The notes under the pieces are model-generated. The model worked only from the letters and a program-made list of their open reading frames with translations, was not told the DNA's origin and ran no database searches. 12,634 nt of DNA, from assembly GCA_030640215.1 (NCBI GenBank), contig DAOWJU010000227.1, positions 1-12,634 of the forward strand, given 5' to 3'. The DNA is from Desulfuromonadales bacterium. GTDB lineage: Bacteria; Desulfobacterota; Desulfuromonadia; Desulfuromonadales; BM103. Below are positions 1 through 7,209 of the stretch, in pieces (position 1 is the stretch's first letter; each line of letters opens with the position of its first letter). The position numbers were made by a program, and so were the translations under genes.

Positions 1-483
1 CCCGGACGGGCCGGAACCTATCACTGCGATATCCTCTGGTTGGGACGTCTTCGGCTTGTCGAAAGCCAGCTTGTTCTCTAATGCATAATCGCCAATAAAC
101 CGCTCGATTCCGTTTATATTAACGGCACTATCCACGGCACTGCGATTACAACCGGCCTCACAATCATGAGGACAGACCCTGCCTGTCACTGACGGCATCG
201 GGTTGGCCTCGGTGATGATTTTCCAGGCCTCCTCGAAACTGCCGCCGCTGGTCAACAGGTCCATATATTTTCTGACATCGACCCCGGCCGAACAACTATG
301 TTGGCAAGCGGGAACCTGATTGGCTGAATAAGCTCTCTCAACAAGTTTGATTGTCTGCGTCGGGCACTGTTTGACGCAAAGGCCGCAGCCGATACATTTG
401 TCTTCGTCCAGGTTTAACTTAAAGGGAACACCTTCAACTGGTGGGTCACTCAAGTGACGATATTTACTGAAAAAGTTACTCAT
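1..483 (-). CDS. Partial ferredoxin-fused GltD-like NAD(P)H/FAD oxidoreductase (N-terminal 161 residues)
   Basis: The gene begins at 483 and runs off the left edge, so only the first 161 residues are present. A 4Fe-4S ferredoxin motif comes first, CIGCGLCVKQCP (Cys30, 33, 36, 40). The GltD-type N-terminal Fe-S domain follows, with Cys60, Cys64, Cys104, Cys108 and Cys112 in the GRVCPHDCEAGC context. The segment ends inside the FAD-binding Rossmann signature VIGSGPSG (residues 154-161). By family knowledge, such proteins resemble the glutamate synthase small subunit and move electrons between NAD(P)H, FAD and Fe-S centres. An extra N-terminal ferredoxin domain is common in anaerobes, often beside a partner oxidoreductase. 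AAGGAA precedes the ATG. It lies 113 bp beyond the last operon gene with no clear terminator between, so read-through is possible. The partner enzyme is not in the window. Confidence 0.88.
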   Translation of the reverse strand, partial: MSNFFSKYRHLSDPPVEGVPFKLNLDEDKCIGCGLCVKQCPTQTIKLVERAYSANQVPACQHSCSAGVDVRKYMDLLTSGGSFEEAWKIITEANPMPSVTGRVCPHDCEAGCNRSAVDSAVNINGIERFIGDYALENKLAFDKPKTSQPEDIAVIGSGPSG

Positions 484-498
484 TATCTCTATTCCTTT

Positions 499-585
499 TT
501 ACCTGTTTTCTTTGTTCTGAGCTGCGATAGCCTGGATTCCGTCGATGCCAGCACGCTCACGGGAGAACCGGTGAATTGTGCCGAC
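499..585 (-). pseudogene. Possible 3' remnant of an unidentified gene
   Basis: A frame open from 630 and ending with TAA at 499-501 reads as a plausible C-terminal tail (…RFSRERAGIDGIQAIAAQNKENR). It stops 15 bp before the ATG of the next gene, the usual spacing of an operon neighbour. The open stretch holds no ATG, GTG or TTG, so it cannot start by itself, and its upstream part overlaps the end of the MBL gene in another frame. I infer the tail of a gene truncated when the present neighbour came to lie beside it. An open run of this length can also occur by chance. I do not recognise the family. Confidence 0.27.
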
Positions 586-596
586 AGGCCACCAAA

Positions 597-2375
597 CTAA
601 CGGACTACAAGTTGCAAACCATTCTGTGAATTATCCATATAACTGAAAAACTCATTCAGCTTCTCACTGGCCCCCTCAAGGATTATCTTCCCGGCCTTGA
701 TTGCATCCGCATAGCTCTGTTTACCTGTGAGAATATCGTTCAGTGTTGCCCGGTCGAGGGATAGTAGAATATCCGTCTTGGCCGGTAACTTACGGGTCAC
801 GATCAGCACACTATTGCGAAGCTCCAGGCCGATGCTTTCGTTGGTGTCATTGAAACGATAACCGAGGACAATGTGGGCATCCTGAGCCTTTTCGGCATTC
901 ACCTGATAACGCAAAGGCTCAAACAGAGCGAGGGTTTCCAGGCGTGCGACATTCCCCATGAAAATCTGTAGCAGTTGCCGTTGCAACTGTGCCGGATCAA
1001 TCTTTCCCTCCAGTTCCAGGGCCGAAGTCAGGAACCATGAACGCCAGGTGGTATTGAGTTCGTCATAACCGAGTTGCCGGAAAGCGGCGGCTTTTATGTT
1101 TCTGGCCTCCATATCGGTCGTGTCGATCCTGATCAGGTATGTGGCGAGTTCGGCGGCCCACTGATAATCGCCGTCACGATAGGCGGCCTGCACTTCGGCA
1201 AATAGTTTGTTACGTCCGCCCATCAACTCAACATGGCGCCGGGCCGACTCGACCCGCGGCGTCGGCCGGTACTCGATGGGATCGCCATTGAAGTAACCGA
1301 TCAGTCCGGCATAGGTATTCGCAGCGATATGCTCCAGGGTTCCATACATTTCTCGGGTAAAAGGCTCCATATCGAGATAGGCTGGAAGATCACGAAATTT
1401 TTCTTTCAACTCGTCGGTGGTGTAGCCCTTGTTGATATAGCGGATCGTCTGGTCATTGATGTACTGGATCGCATCCCGATAGGTTGTGACCGTTTTATAG
1501 ATCTTCTCTTTGCCGTCAATGGGAATCAGGTGGGTGCCGAGCAGGTGCTCCACATCAAGATCGAGCACCTGTTGCATTGCGCGCAGATAACCTGCCGGCT
1601 CACGGTACTTGCCACCACGGATGGTATACATGTTGGGTAGAGAAGGGAAAATCTCATCCGCCACAATCGCCGTCTTATAGGCTGGCAGGTACAGTCCGAA
1701 TTCTGTCAAAGCCTCACCGCCGGTGTAGAAAAACTGTAGTTTAACCCCGGCAATCGTCATTTCTTGATCGGCAGCCAGAAATGTATTCGGAGCAATATAA
1801 CCGGACTTTCCGATCTTGATCTTGCCGCAGCAACCATGGTGATAATTATCCTCAGCCGGAAGGACAACTCCAGCGTAGTAGGCAGAGCGCAATGCCTGGA
1901 TCGGACCGGTGGCCTGATTCTCCGACTTGAACTCCGTCAGAAAATTATGCCAGGCGATCACCTTGATCTTGCCGGAGGCGATGTCCTCGGGGGACACCAT
2001 TGCAGCAGTGCCGTTGATATGGTCCGGATGATGAAGGGAATAGATAATCGCCCTGATGGGTTTGTCGGTAATCTTCCTGATTTCCTCCAGAAGCTGACGA
2101 CCATGGTCCATACTGAAGCCGGTATCGTAAACGATGACTCCGTCGTCCCCTTCGATCAGGATACTGTTGGCCATGTTGTCCCCAATATTGTTAAGCGACC
2201 AGACGGGATAGTCTCCTACCTGGTAGACCCGGGGCTGAAAATATTTCTTATGCTCAAGAAAATAGTCTGGGAAACGGCGCTCTACCTGATAGGTTGCCGG
2301 TGCGGCAAAAACCGACGAAATTGCCAGGCAGGACAGGATGATAGCGCTTGAAAACAACTGGAATATTCGATCCAT
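597..2375 (-). CDS. Exported alkylsulfatase-type metallo-beta-lactamase-fold hydrolase with altered metal motif
   Basis: A 592-residue protein with a signal peptide (hydrophobic 5-24, likely cleavage in VFAAPA near residue 24), so probably periplasmic. Architecture follows the SdsA1/alkyl-sulfatase family: MBL domain about 55-290, alpha-helical dimerisation domain about 375-455, and an SCP2-like C-terminal domain about 475-585. Family members are Zn-dependent hydrolases that release alcohols from alkyl sulfates. The HxHxDH motif here reads LHHPDH (114-119): the first metal-ligand His is Leu114, with His116, Asp118 and His119 kept. The usual AED is ADE (239-241), and a late His is kept at His282. 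An unusual HHGCCG lies at 179-184. AGGAGA sits 8 nt before the ATG. It is the last gene of the operon, 28 bp after the DUF1254 gene. The fold is secure, but sulfatase activity is doubtful given the changed ligands. Confidence 0.88.
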   Translation of the reverse strand: MDRIFQLFSSAIILSCLAISSVFAAPATYQVERRFPDYFLEHKKYFQPRVYQVGDYPVWSLNNIGDNMANSILIEGDDGVIVYDTGFSMDHGRQLLEEIRKITDKPIRAIIYSLHHPDHINGTAAMVSPEDIASGKIKVIAWHNFLTEFKSENQATGPIQALRSAYYAGVVLPAEDNYHHGCCGKIKIGKSGYIAPNTFLAADQEMTIAGVKLQFFYTGGEALTEFGLYLPAYKTAIVADEIFPSLPNMYTIRGGKYREPAGYLRAMQQVLDLDVEHLLGTHLIPIDGKEKIYKTVTTYRDAIQYINDQTIRYINKGYTTDELKEKFRDLPAYLDMEPFTREMYGTLEHIAANTYAGLIGYFNGDPIEYRPTPRVESARRHVELMGGRNKLFAEVQAAYRDGDYQWAAELATYLIRIDTTDMEARNIKAAAFRQLGYDELNTTWRSWFLTSALELEGKIDPAQLQRQLLQIFMGNVARLETLALFEPLRYQVNAEKAQDAHIVLGYRFNDTNESIGLELRNSVLIVTRKLPAKTDILLSLDRATLNDILTGKQSYADAIKAGKIILEGASEKLNEFFSYMDNSQNGLQLVVR

Positions 2376-2403
2376 AGGTAATGTCTCCTGAAAAGATCCT
2401 GTA

Positions 2404-3648
2404 TTAGAACTTCATGGACTTGAAATGCTGTGAAAGCGGGGTCCCACCGTAGACGATTGCCTGGACGGTGTTGCCATTCAGCCGTGGCGTGACTCCGTAA
2501 TAGCGGACGATGAGATAGTAGCCGCCTTGCGGGACCGGCATCCAGTAGGTTCCATCCTCAGGGTCGCTGGTACTGAAGGTGAAGGTGACATTGCCGTTCT
2601 TGTCAGGTTTCGTGTTGAAGGCATTGTAGCTTTGAATGTCCACGCCACCTGTTGTTGCCGGATCGAGAGGTAGATAGGTCTTCCCGTCGTAGCGGGTCAG
2701 GGACCAGAAAAGATTGACACCCGGATCGTGCGGCAGGGTTAAAACGAACGGACCATTGCTTCCGGCGAGTCTTTTACCCTGTCTGTCGACCGGTACCTGC
2801 TGATAATAGGCATGATGAACCGGAAATCCCAGGTGACCCAGCAAGGTACCGGACGCACGGATCTTGTGACTGCCTCCTGCCGGGTGATCGACCGGCTCGA
2901 ACATGCCGCGATTGTCGGTGATCCCGCCGCCGATAATAAATTCTCTGAGGCTGGTGAAAGTTTCCTTGTGTTTCTCAGGCGTGTAATCGGTGGCCGCTTC
3001 GGTCATCAGTGCGGCGGTTTGGGCGTAGGGATTGCTGTTGGCGATGCTCCACTTGATCAGTGCCAGGGTATCTTTCGGGTTAGGCAGTTCAACAGCATCA
3101 TGTGCCCCGTAGATACGGGCTTGACGACGGATCATGTCAGCCAGTTTGTCGTTGTTGAAACTGAAGGCTTGGGTGCGGAGAAAGACATAAGGGAAATTGG
3201 ATTTGGTTTTAACGACGGTTCCCGACGGAAGTTTACCCCTGTAGTCCTCATGTGCCAGAACAAAGCGCTCCCCATCTTTGGCCGTCAGTTTGTCGTAGAT
3301 CGTAAAATGCTCCTGGTCGATGATCTGGATACTGGCATAGCGGTCGTCTCTGGACGGTATCTCGACAACCACCGGTCCAAAGCGCAAGTCGGCAATCGCC
3401 TTGGAGTAGAAGTGGTCCAGGGCCGGGGTGATGACGAACGAGCGGTAATCCGAAATGCGTGGATGATCGAAGCTGTTGAGGCCGAAGGTTTCGATGTGCT
3501 TGACCACTTGGGTCATGTGGTGGACGATCTTGTAGCCGTAATACTGGAAATCCGGCAAACCTTGCTGAGTGTCGGCAAGCGCCGGGGCAGCACTCAGAGC
3601 TATGACAAAGGAACCGAGCAAAAACAGGGATTTGAATTTCTTAAGCAT
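2404..3648 (-). CDS. Exported DUF1254/DUF1214 domain protein
   Basis: A 414-residue protein with a clear signal peptide (KK at 3-4, hydrophobic 7-23, cleavage after ALA at 23-25), so likely periplasmic. DUF1254 covers about 60-175, including YASIQIIDQEHFTIYD at 104-119. DUF1214 covers about 300-392, with the conserved FWSLTRYDG (314-322), YNAFNT (341-346) and WMPVPQGGYYLIVRYY (369-384). The molecular function of these paired domains is not settled. They often occur in envelope proteins encoded near lipid or xenobiotic metabolism genes. The start is supported by GAGG about 8 nt upstream. It sits between the membrane DUF1295-like gene (62-bp gap) and the MBL gene (28-bp gap). This makes a pair of exported proteins at the distal end of a CoA-ester operon, which suggests a joint role in substrate handling outside the cytoplasm (inference). 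Confidence 0.87.
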   Translation of the reverse strand: MLKKFKSLFLLGSFVIALSAAPALADTQQGLPDFQYYGYKIVHHMTQVVKHIETFGLNSFDHPRISDYRSFVITPALDHFYSKAIADLRFGPVVVEIPSRDDRYASIQIIDQEHFTIYDKLTAKDGERFVLAHEDYRGKLPSGTVVKTKSNFPYVFLRTQAFSFNNDKLADMIRRQARIYGAHDAVELPNPKDTLALIKWSIANSNPYAQTAALMTEAATDYTPEKHKETFTSLREFIIGGGITDNRGMFEPVDHPAGGSHKIRASGTLLGHLGFPVHHAYYQQVPVDRQGKRLAGSNGPFVLTLPHDPGVNLFWSLTRYDGKTYLPLDPATTGGVDIQSYNAFNTKPDKNGNVTFTFSTSDPEDGTYWMPVPQGGYYLIVRYYGVTPRLNGNTVQAIVYGGTPLSQHFKSMKF

Positions 3649-3686
3649 TTGTTTACCTCACTATATTGCAGGTTGTCTAGTTATAG

Positions 3687-3710
3687 GGTGTCACACCGTT
3701 TCTGAAGAAA
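3687..3710. repeat. Two adjacent short inverted repeats in an intra-operon gap
   Basis: The 62-bp gap between the DUF1295-like and DUF1254 genes holds GGTGTCACACC (3687-3697, 5-bp arms around one base). After a 1-bp gap comes TTTCTGAAGAAA (3699-3710, 5-bp arms around two bases), which abuts the stop codon of the upstream gene. Neither has a following T-run, so they do not look like a Rho-independent terminator. They could be an mRNA processing or stability element, or a protein-binding site; the role is unknown. Confidence 0.4.
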
Positions 3711-4439
3711 TCACTTGCTTCGATCTGCGCCGAGTAGAAATTTCCATGGTATCAACAAGCTTGAACCGGCTTGATACTGAGCCCACTCCGGGTAACGTGA
3801 GATTGATGCATCCTTGATCAGCATTCGCATCAGGAAGAACAGACAGCCCCAGGTCAGGACGGCGTAACCGATCCAGTGGTTGACCAGTATGGCGTAAGCA
3901 CTGTAGATCATGATCTCACCAAGGAAGTTTGGATTCCTGGTATAGCGAAATACACCGTCGGTGATTAATCCCTTGCGGTATTTCAGGGAAAAATACTTCT
4001 GGCAGTCGGCAGCGATCATCCAGGTGATGCCGAAGGTATGGATGAAGATTGCTGCGAACAGCAGCTCGCCCGACGGCTGCAGGTGGCCGGAGATGAACAG
4101 ATAGGGGAGCAGCCAGTACCAGCCGATCAGCAACAGGTAAGTCATCAGGGCCCCGGGGTAGGTTACATGGACATTAAAACTGCCATCCCGGAAGAAGATG
4201 TCCTTGACCATCCAGCAGTAGCCGTAAACACCGTGCATTCCGAGGTAGACCCAGGCTCCGATGCTGAAGTTGTCAAAATAGTGCATCATCCCGTAGATCA
4301 GGAAAAGGGTGATGATCTTGTGAAAATCTATCACCCAGGCCATTTTTAGCTGCTTGGGGCCACCAAGGAAGTCCTCGATCAGATAGTTGCTTAAACGGGA
4401 CATGAATCTTGCCCATCCCGGTGCTGTTTTTTGCGTCAT
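3711..4439 (-). CDS. DUF1295/ICMT-like integral membrane enzyme (methyltransferase or steroid-5-alpha-reductase-like)
   Basis: A 242-residue membrane protein with about five or six hydrophobic segments (roughly 33-55, 60-76, 96-116, 126-145, 170-188, 190-206). The diagnostic part is C-terminal: DCQKYFSLKYRKGLITDG (145-162) followed by FRYTRNPNFLGE (164-175). This is the RNPNxLGE signature shared by DUF1295 proteins, isoprenylcysteine carboxyl methyltransferases and the C-terminal domain of steroid 5-alpha-reductases. Members bind SAM or NADPH at this face and act on lipidic substrates in the membrane. The sequence alone does not decide between methyl transfer and double-bond reduction. Its ATG overlaps the stop of the upstream membrane gene (ATGA), which implies translational coupling, and AAGGAA lies about 7 nt upstream. 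In context it probably modifies or reduces the pathway's hydrophobic substrate (inference). Confidence 0.8.
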   Translation of the reverse strand: MTQKTAPGWARFMSRLSNYLIEDFLGGPKQLKMAWVIDFHKIITLFLIYGMMHYFDNFSIGAWVYLGMHGVYGYCWMVKDIFFRDGSFNVHVTYPGALMTYLLLIGWYWLLPYLFISGHLQPSGELLFAAIFIHTFGITWMIAADCQKYFSLKYRKGLITDGVFRYTRNPNFLGEIMIYSAYAILVNHWIGYAVLTWGCLFFLMRMLIKDASISRYPEWAQYQAGSSLLIPWKFLLGADRSK

Positions 4440-4870
4440 TTTACAGTTCCTTGTGTAAGGCCCGAATTCTGAGAGTGAGGGGTACGTTTCAAAACACGCA
4501 GAAATAGCAGCATGAACAGCGCGTCACCCAACCCCACGGAGGCAAGCTCCCAAGAGATGTTTCCAAGAACGGCATGGATTGTCAGTAATACAACCACCAG
4601 CGATTTCCCCCCAGCCCCCAGCCAGATGATGTTGCGATTTTTTTCAATGTCGCGGCCTGCCACGTAGTAACCGGCACCGAACACCAGCACCAGAGCAAGA
4701 AACAGGTGCAAAAAAGCGGTATTGGTAATCGGTTCCATCCCCAGTATCGGCATGGTCTGCTCCTGGAAAATGCCAAGGAGGAGAACGGCCGAGAGGTTGA
4801 AAAGTGCCGCTAAGCTGAACATCGTCCGATGCTCCTGTTGCTTTTCAGGTCTTATGCTGTTTTCAGCCAT
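4436..4870 (-). CDS. Small four-helix membrane protein of unknown function
   Basis: A 144-residue protein, not recognised as a named family. A charged N-terminus (1-16) precedes four predicted transmembrane helices at about 18-36, 50-71, 79-103 and 107-126, with a polar tail (127-144). The loop AGRDIEKNRN (71-80) after helix 2 is charged and probably cytoplasmic. It overlaps the upstream reductase by 8 bp (ATGGCTGA, 4863-4870) and the downstream DUF1295-like gene by 4 bp, so the three are very likely translated together. A GGGG lies about 9 nt before the ATG. The tight coupling suggests a membrane partner or scaffold for the DUF1295-like enzyme. No catalytic residues can be pointed to. Confidence 0.82.
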   Translation of the reverse strand: MAENSIRPEKQQEHRTMFSLAALFNLSAVLLLGIFQEQTMPILGMEPITNTAFLHLFLALVLVFGAGYYVAGRDIEKNRNIIWLGAGGKSLVVVLLTIHAVLGNISWELASVGLGDALFMLLFLRVLKRTPHSQNSGLTQGTVK

Positions 4871-5939
4871 CTGGAGTGACCCCTTTTTTACGGCTTATTT
4901 TTACTTCATAACCTTCTCTCTTGGAGAGAAAGTCGGCACCTGCGAGCAGGGAGGCTGTATAATAGCCACCCTCCTGCCGGCATTTTTCGGCGTCGCGTGC
5001 AATTGCGATTGTCGTTTCAGCAGTCATGGTGTAGACGTTGGGGCCAGTGATTGTGCCAGTGCATTCACGTCCATCCAATGTTGTGACACGCCCCCAGAAA
5101 TTTGTCCGCGTATTGGCACGTGTCCTGTCGTCGGGGCCATCGCGCAGGAATTTCCCAGCGAGTGAAATCAACCATTTCTGCATACCGGGACGGGCAAGCC
5201 AGTTGCTCAAAGGATTTGTCATCCTCTGCATCCAGCAGGCGACAAGCGGCAATGCGCCGTAAACGACGGTATTGGGGATGCCTGTGGAAATCCGGGCAGT
5301 GAAGACATCGCCCCAGGGCAGGCTGACTGACCATTTTTTGCCGCGTGGGTAGGGAATCTTGCGGATGCGGTATCCCAGCCCGACCTTCTGCAACTCCCCA
5401 TCCTTACGGACCATGCCACCATCGCCGATCCCCTTGATGGCAGTACGGGTGGTCCCCATGCTGGGGAGCGTGCCAAAATCGAAGGCCAGTTCCAGATGGG
5501 TTGCTTCTGGCAATGCCTGCTTGAGCAGAGCTGCGAGACAGTCGGTCGGCACAATGTCAAAGCCCACTCCAGGGCAGAGGATCACCCCGGCTTTGACAGC
5601 GTCTTCATGACGTTTATGAGCTGATTGAAAAACCGGGATTTCTCCCGTTATGTCGAAATAATGGAGGCCTTTTTCCAGGCAAGCATCCATCATCTGCTCC
5701 GCCGTGGCCGCAAAAGGGCCAGCGCAATTGATCAGGGTATCTGCGCCATGGAGATGTTCTGCAGCGTCCTGTACACTGAAAACTCTCGATGGCAGTTCAA
5801 ACTTGTCTGCGAGGGGTTTTAGCCTGGTTTCGTTGCGCCCTGCAAGGATAGGGCGTTTCCCGTGAGCGAGTGCTTCACGGACGATCAGTTCGCCTGTGTA
5901 GCCGTATGCCCCATAAATGATCCAATTCTGACGATTCAT
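4863..5939 (-). CDS. Saccharopine dehydrogenase-like NAD(P)-dependent reductase (trans-acting enoyl reductase type), second copy
   Basis: A 358-residue protein with an N-terminal Rossmann fold. The dinucleotide loop is GAYGYTG (10-16), followed by LAGRNETRL (32-40), INCAGPF (70-76) and YFDITGE (94-100), and then LCPGVGFDIVPTDCLA (121-136). This is the pattern of the saccharopine dehydrogenase/trans-acting enoyl reductase family (mycobacterial Rv2449c/Rv2953 relatives), which differs from true lysine-pathway saccharopine dehydrogenase. Members are thought to reduce double bonds in lipid or polyketide-type intermediates using NAD(P)H. GAGG lies just before the ATG. It follows a paralogue (6070-7185) after a 130-bp gap, the largest inside the operon, and overlaps the next gene by 8 bp. 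The family call is firm; the substrate is unknown. Confidence 0.85.
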   Translation of the reverse strand: MNRQNWIIYGAYGYTGELIVREALAHGKRPILAGRNETRLKPLADKFELPSRVFSVQDAAEHLHGADTLINCAGPFAATAEQMMDACLEKGLHYFDITGEIPVFQSAHKRHEDAVKAGVILCPGVGFDIVPTDCLAALLKQALPEATHLELAFDFGTLPSMGTTRTAIKGIGDGGMVRKDGELQKVGLGYRIRKIPYPRGKKWSVSLPWGDVFTARISTGIPNTVVYGALPLVACWMQRMTNPLSNWLARPGMQKWLISLAGKFLRDGPDDRTRANTRTNFWGRVTTLDGRECTGTITGPNVYTMTAETTIAIARDAEKCRQEGGYYTASLLAGADFLSKREGYEVKISRKKGVTPDG

Positions 5940-6069
5940 GTAGCCCTCTTTACTTAACTAATATTATCGGCATTGTATGTGTGATTCCTGACGGCTTTTA
6001 GATATACCAAGAGTCAACTGGAGTGCCCGGTTCGCTTCAGGTTTGTATCTATATACGCATTGCCGGTAA
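5940..6069. other. 130-bp intra-operon spacer, possible secondary promoter region
   Basis: This is the longest gap among the nine clustered genes. On the minus strand it is AT-rich near the downstream gene and holds a TTGACT hexamer and a GATAATATTA stretch, but these are not spaced as one sigma70 promoter. An imperfect palindrome, GTATCTATATAC, lies at 6045-6056. No terminator-type hairpin with a T-run is visible, so read-through from the upstream reductase gene is expected. Confidence 0.35.
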
Positions 6070-7185
6070 TCAGTCGGGAAGTGCACTGCAGAAACCGAGT
6101 TCATTGAAGGTGCGGATTAGTTCGCGGTGGCCAAAGGCCTTTGCAGCGGACTGGAAGCCGACCTCTTTGAGCTGGCCATTAAGGATGCGTTGGGCACTTT
6201 CGGCGCAGATTTCTCCGGTCCAGGTGTAGGCGGCCGAAAGGTTCATGACGTAGCTACTCGTCTTGGTGCGTCCCTGGCCATAAACAATGATGCAGCCACG
6301 CTGCACATCCGGGTGATCCTTGGGTGGCTCTCCTGAGTCGAGTTGGTCACCCATGGCATTGGTCAGTGCTTCGCGACCGGCCTGATCGAGTTCGGGGGCC
6401 TGTTCATTGAAGGCGTTGATCGCCTGTAGCACAGGGTCGATGATGTGATCGCCGAGGGCGCTCAGGACCTTACAGTTAAGTAAGCGGTCCTTGAACCAGA
6501 TTGGCTCACAGGCGCCGCCCCAAGGAAGGGCACGCATTATGGCATTTCGATAGGGGATAAAAACATCGTAAGCAACGTTGTTGGGCCAGGCTTTGAACTC
6601 GTTCTGTTCGAGGTAATACTGCGAGGTGTCATTGCACACCATGCGCAGGAAGGACTTGGTCGAGGCCTCCGAAGGAAGTCCATTGTCGACCTGGTAGAGG
6701 ATGTCGAGGCTGTCGATCTCGGGATCCTCCAGGACCACTTCCGCAGCCATAGCGCCTGCCGTCCACATGAAGGATGTAGCCGGCGCCAGCAACAGGTTCT
6801 TGGCCGCAAAGGCAGAGCCGTACTTTTCGGCAATAGCCACTGTCCAGTCCTGCTCGCCGGTGACATCGATGTAGTGGCAGTTCGCTTTCAGCGCCGCTTC
6901 CACGACCGGCCAGGCGATCTGCATGAAGGGACCGACGACATTGATGACGACATCGACCTTCTCAAAGAGTGGCAACAGCATCTCGGCTTGGTTGTCAGCG
7001 GTGACAATCTCTGCATCGACTGGGCCACTGCAACGCTGCTTGACGATCTCCAGTGCCGTTTCAAGCCTTTCGCGATGGCGACCGGCAAAGTAGAAGGGGA
7101 TCTGGCGCTTGGCGAGGGCTTCGGCGACCAGCTTGCCGCTGTAACCGGAGCCACCGTAGATGATGACTTTACGCTCTTGGGACAT
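6070..7185 (-). CDS. Saccharopine dehydrogenase-like NAD(P)-dependent reductase, first copy
   Basis: A 371-residue Rossmann protein of the saccharopine dehydrogenase-like family. Visible motifs are GGSGYSG (11-17), FAGRHRERL (33-41), INVVGPF (81-87) and HYIDVTGE (104-111). The same motif order as the 4863-5939 product shows that the two are paralogues, but their C-terminal halves clearly differ. This copy lacks the PGVGFDIVPTD segment, having APATSFMWTAG (134-144) instead, and carries GRTKTSSYVMNLSAAYTWTGE (305-325) near the end. GAGGAGA sits about 7 nt before the ATG, and it starts 24 bp after the acyl-CoA ligase gene. It probably performs an NAD(P)-linked reduction or oxidation on a pathway intermediate (inference). 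True saccharopine dehydrogenase is unlikely because no lysine-pathway genes accompany it. Confidence 0.83.
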   Translation of the reverse strand: MSQERKVIIYGGSGYSGKLVAEALAKRQIPFYFAGRHRERLETALEIVKQRCSGPVDAEIVTADNQAEMLLPLFEKVDVVINVVGPFMQIAWPVVEAALKANCHYIDVTGEQDWTVAIAEKYGSAFAAKNLLLAPATSFMWTAGAMAAEVVLEDPEIDSLDILYQVDNGLPSEASTKSFLRMVCNDTSQYYLEQNEFKAWPNNVAYDVFIPYRNAIMRALPWGGACEPIWFKDRLLNCKVLSALGDHIIDPVLQAINAFNEQAPELDQAGREALTNAMGDQLDSGEPPKDHPDVQRGCIIVYGQGRTKTSSYVMNLSAAYTWTGEICAESAQRILNGQLKEVGFQSAAKAFGHRELIRTFNELGFCSALPD

Positions 7186-7209
7186 TATGTATCTCCTCGG
7201 TAAGAACTC

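Noticed and set aside
514..520. Loss of the conserved Gly before the A10 Lys of the acyl-CoA ligase (protein residues 514-520) as a sign of inactivity
   Set aside because: PKTAxEK is common in CaiC-like ligases, and the Lys itself is kept, so the enzyme is expected to be active.
1764..2351. Plus-strand open frame of 195 codons opposite the MBL gene
   Set aside because: It mirrors the conserved metallo-beta-lactamase domain on the minus strand, and its translation looks like a non-coding readout.
2812..3705. Long plus-strand open frame of 297 codons opposite the DUF1254 gene
   Set aside because: The opposite strand encodes a full protein with signal peptide and recognised domains, while this frame shows no domain logic and no convincing ribosome site. 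It is an antisense shadow.
4863..7185. True saccharopine dehydrogenase of lysine metabolism
   Set aside because: Neither protein sits near lysine genes, and their motifs match the trans-acting enoyl reductase-like branch. The similarity is at the Rossmann-fold level.
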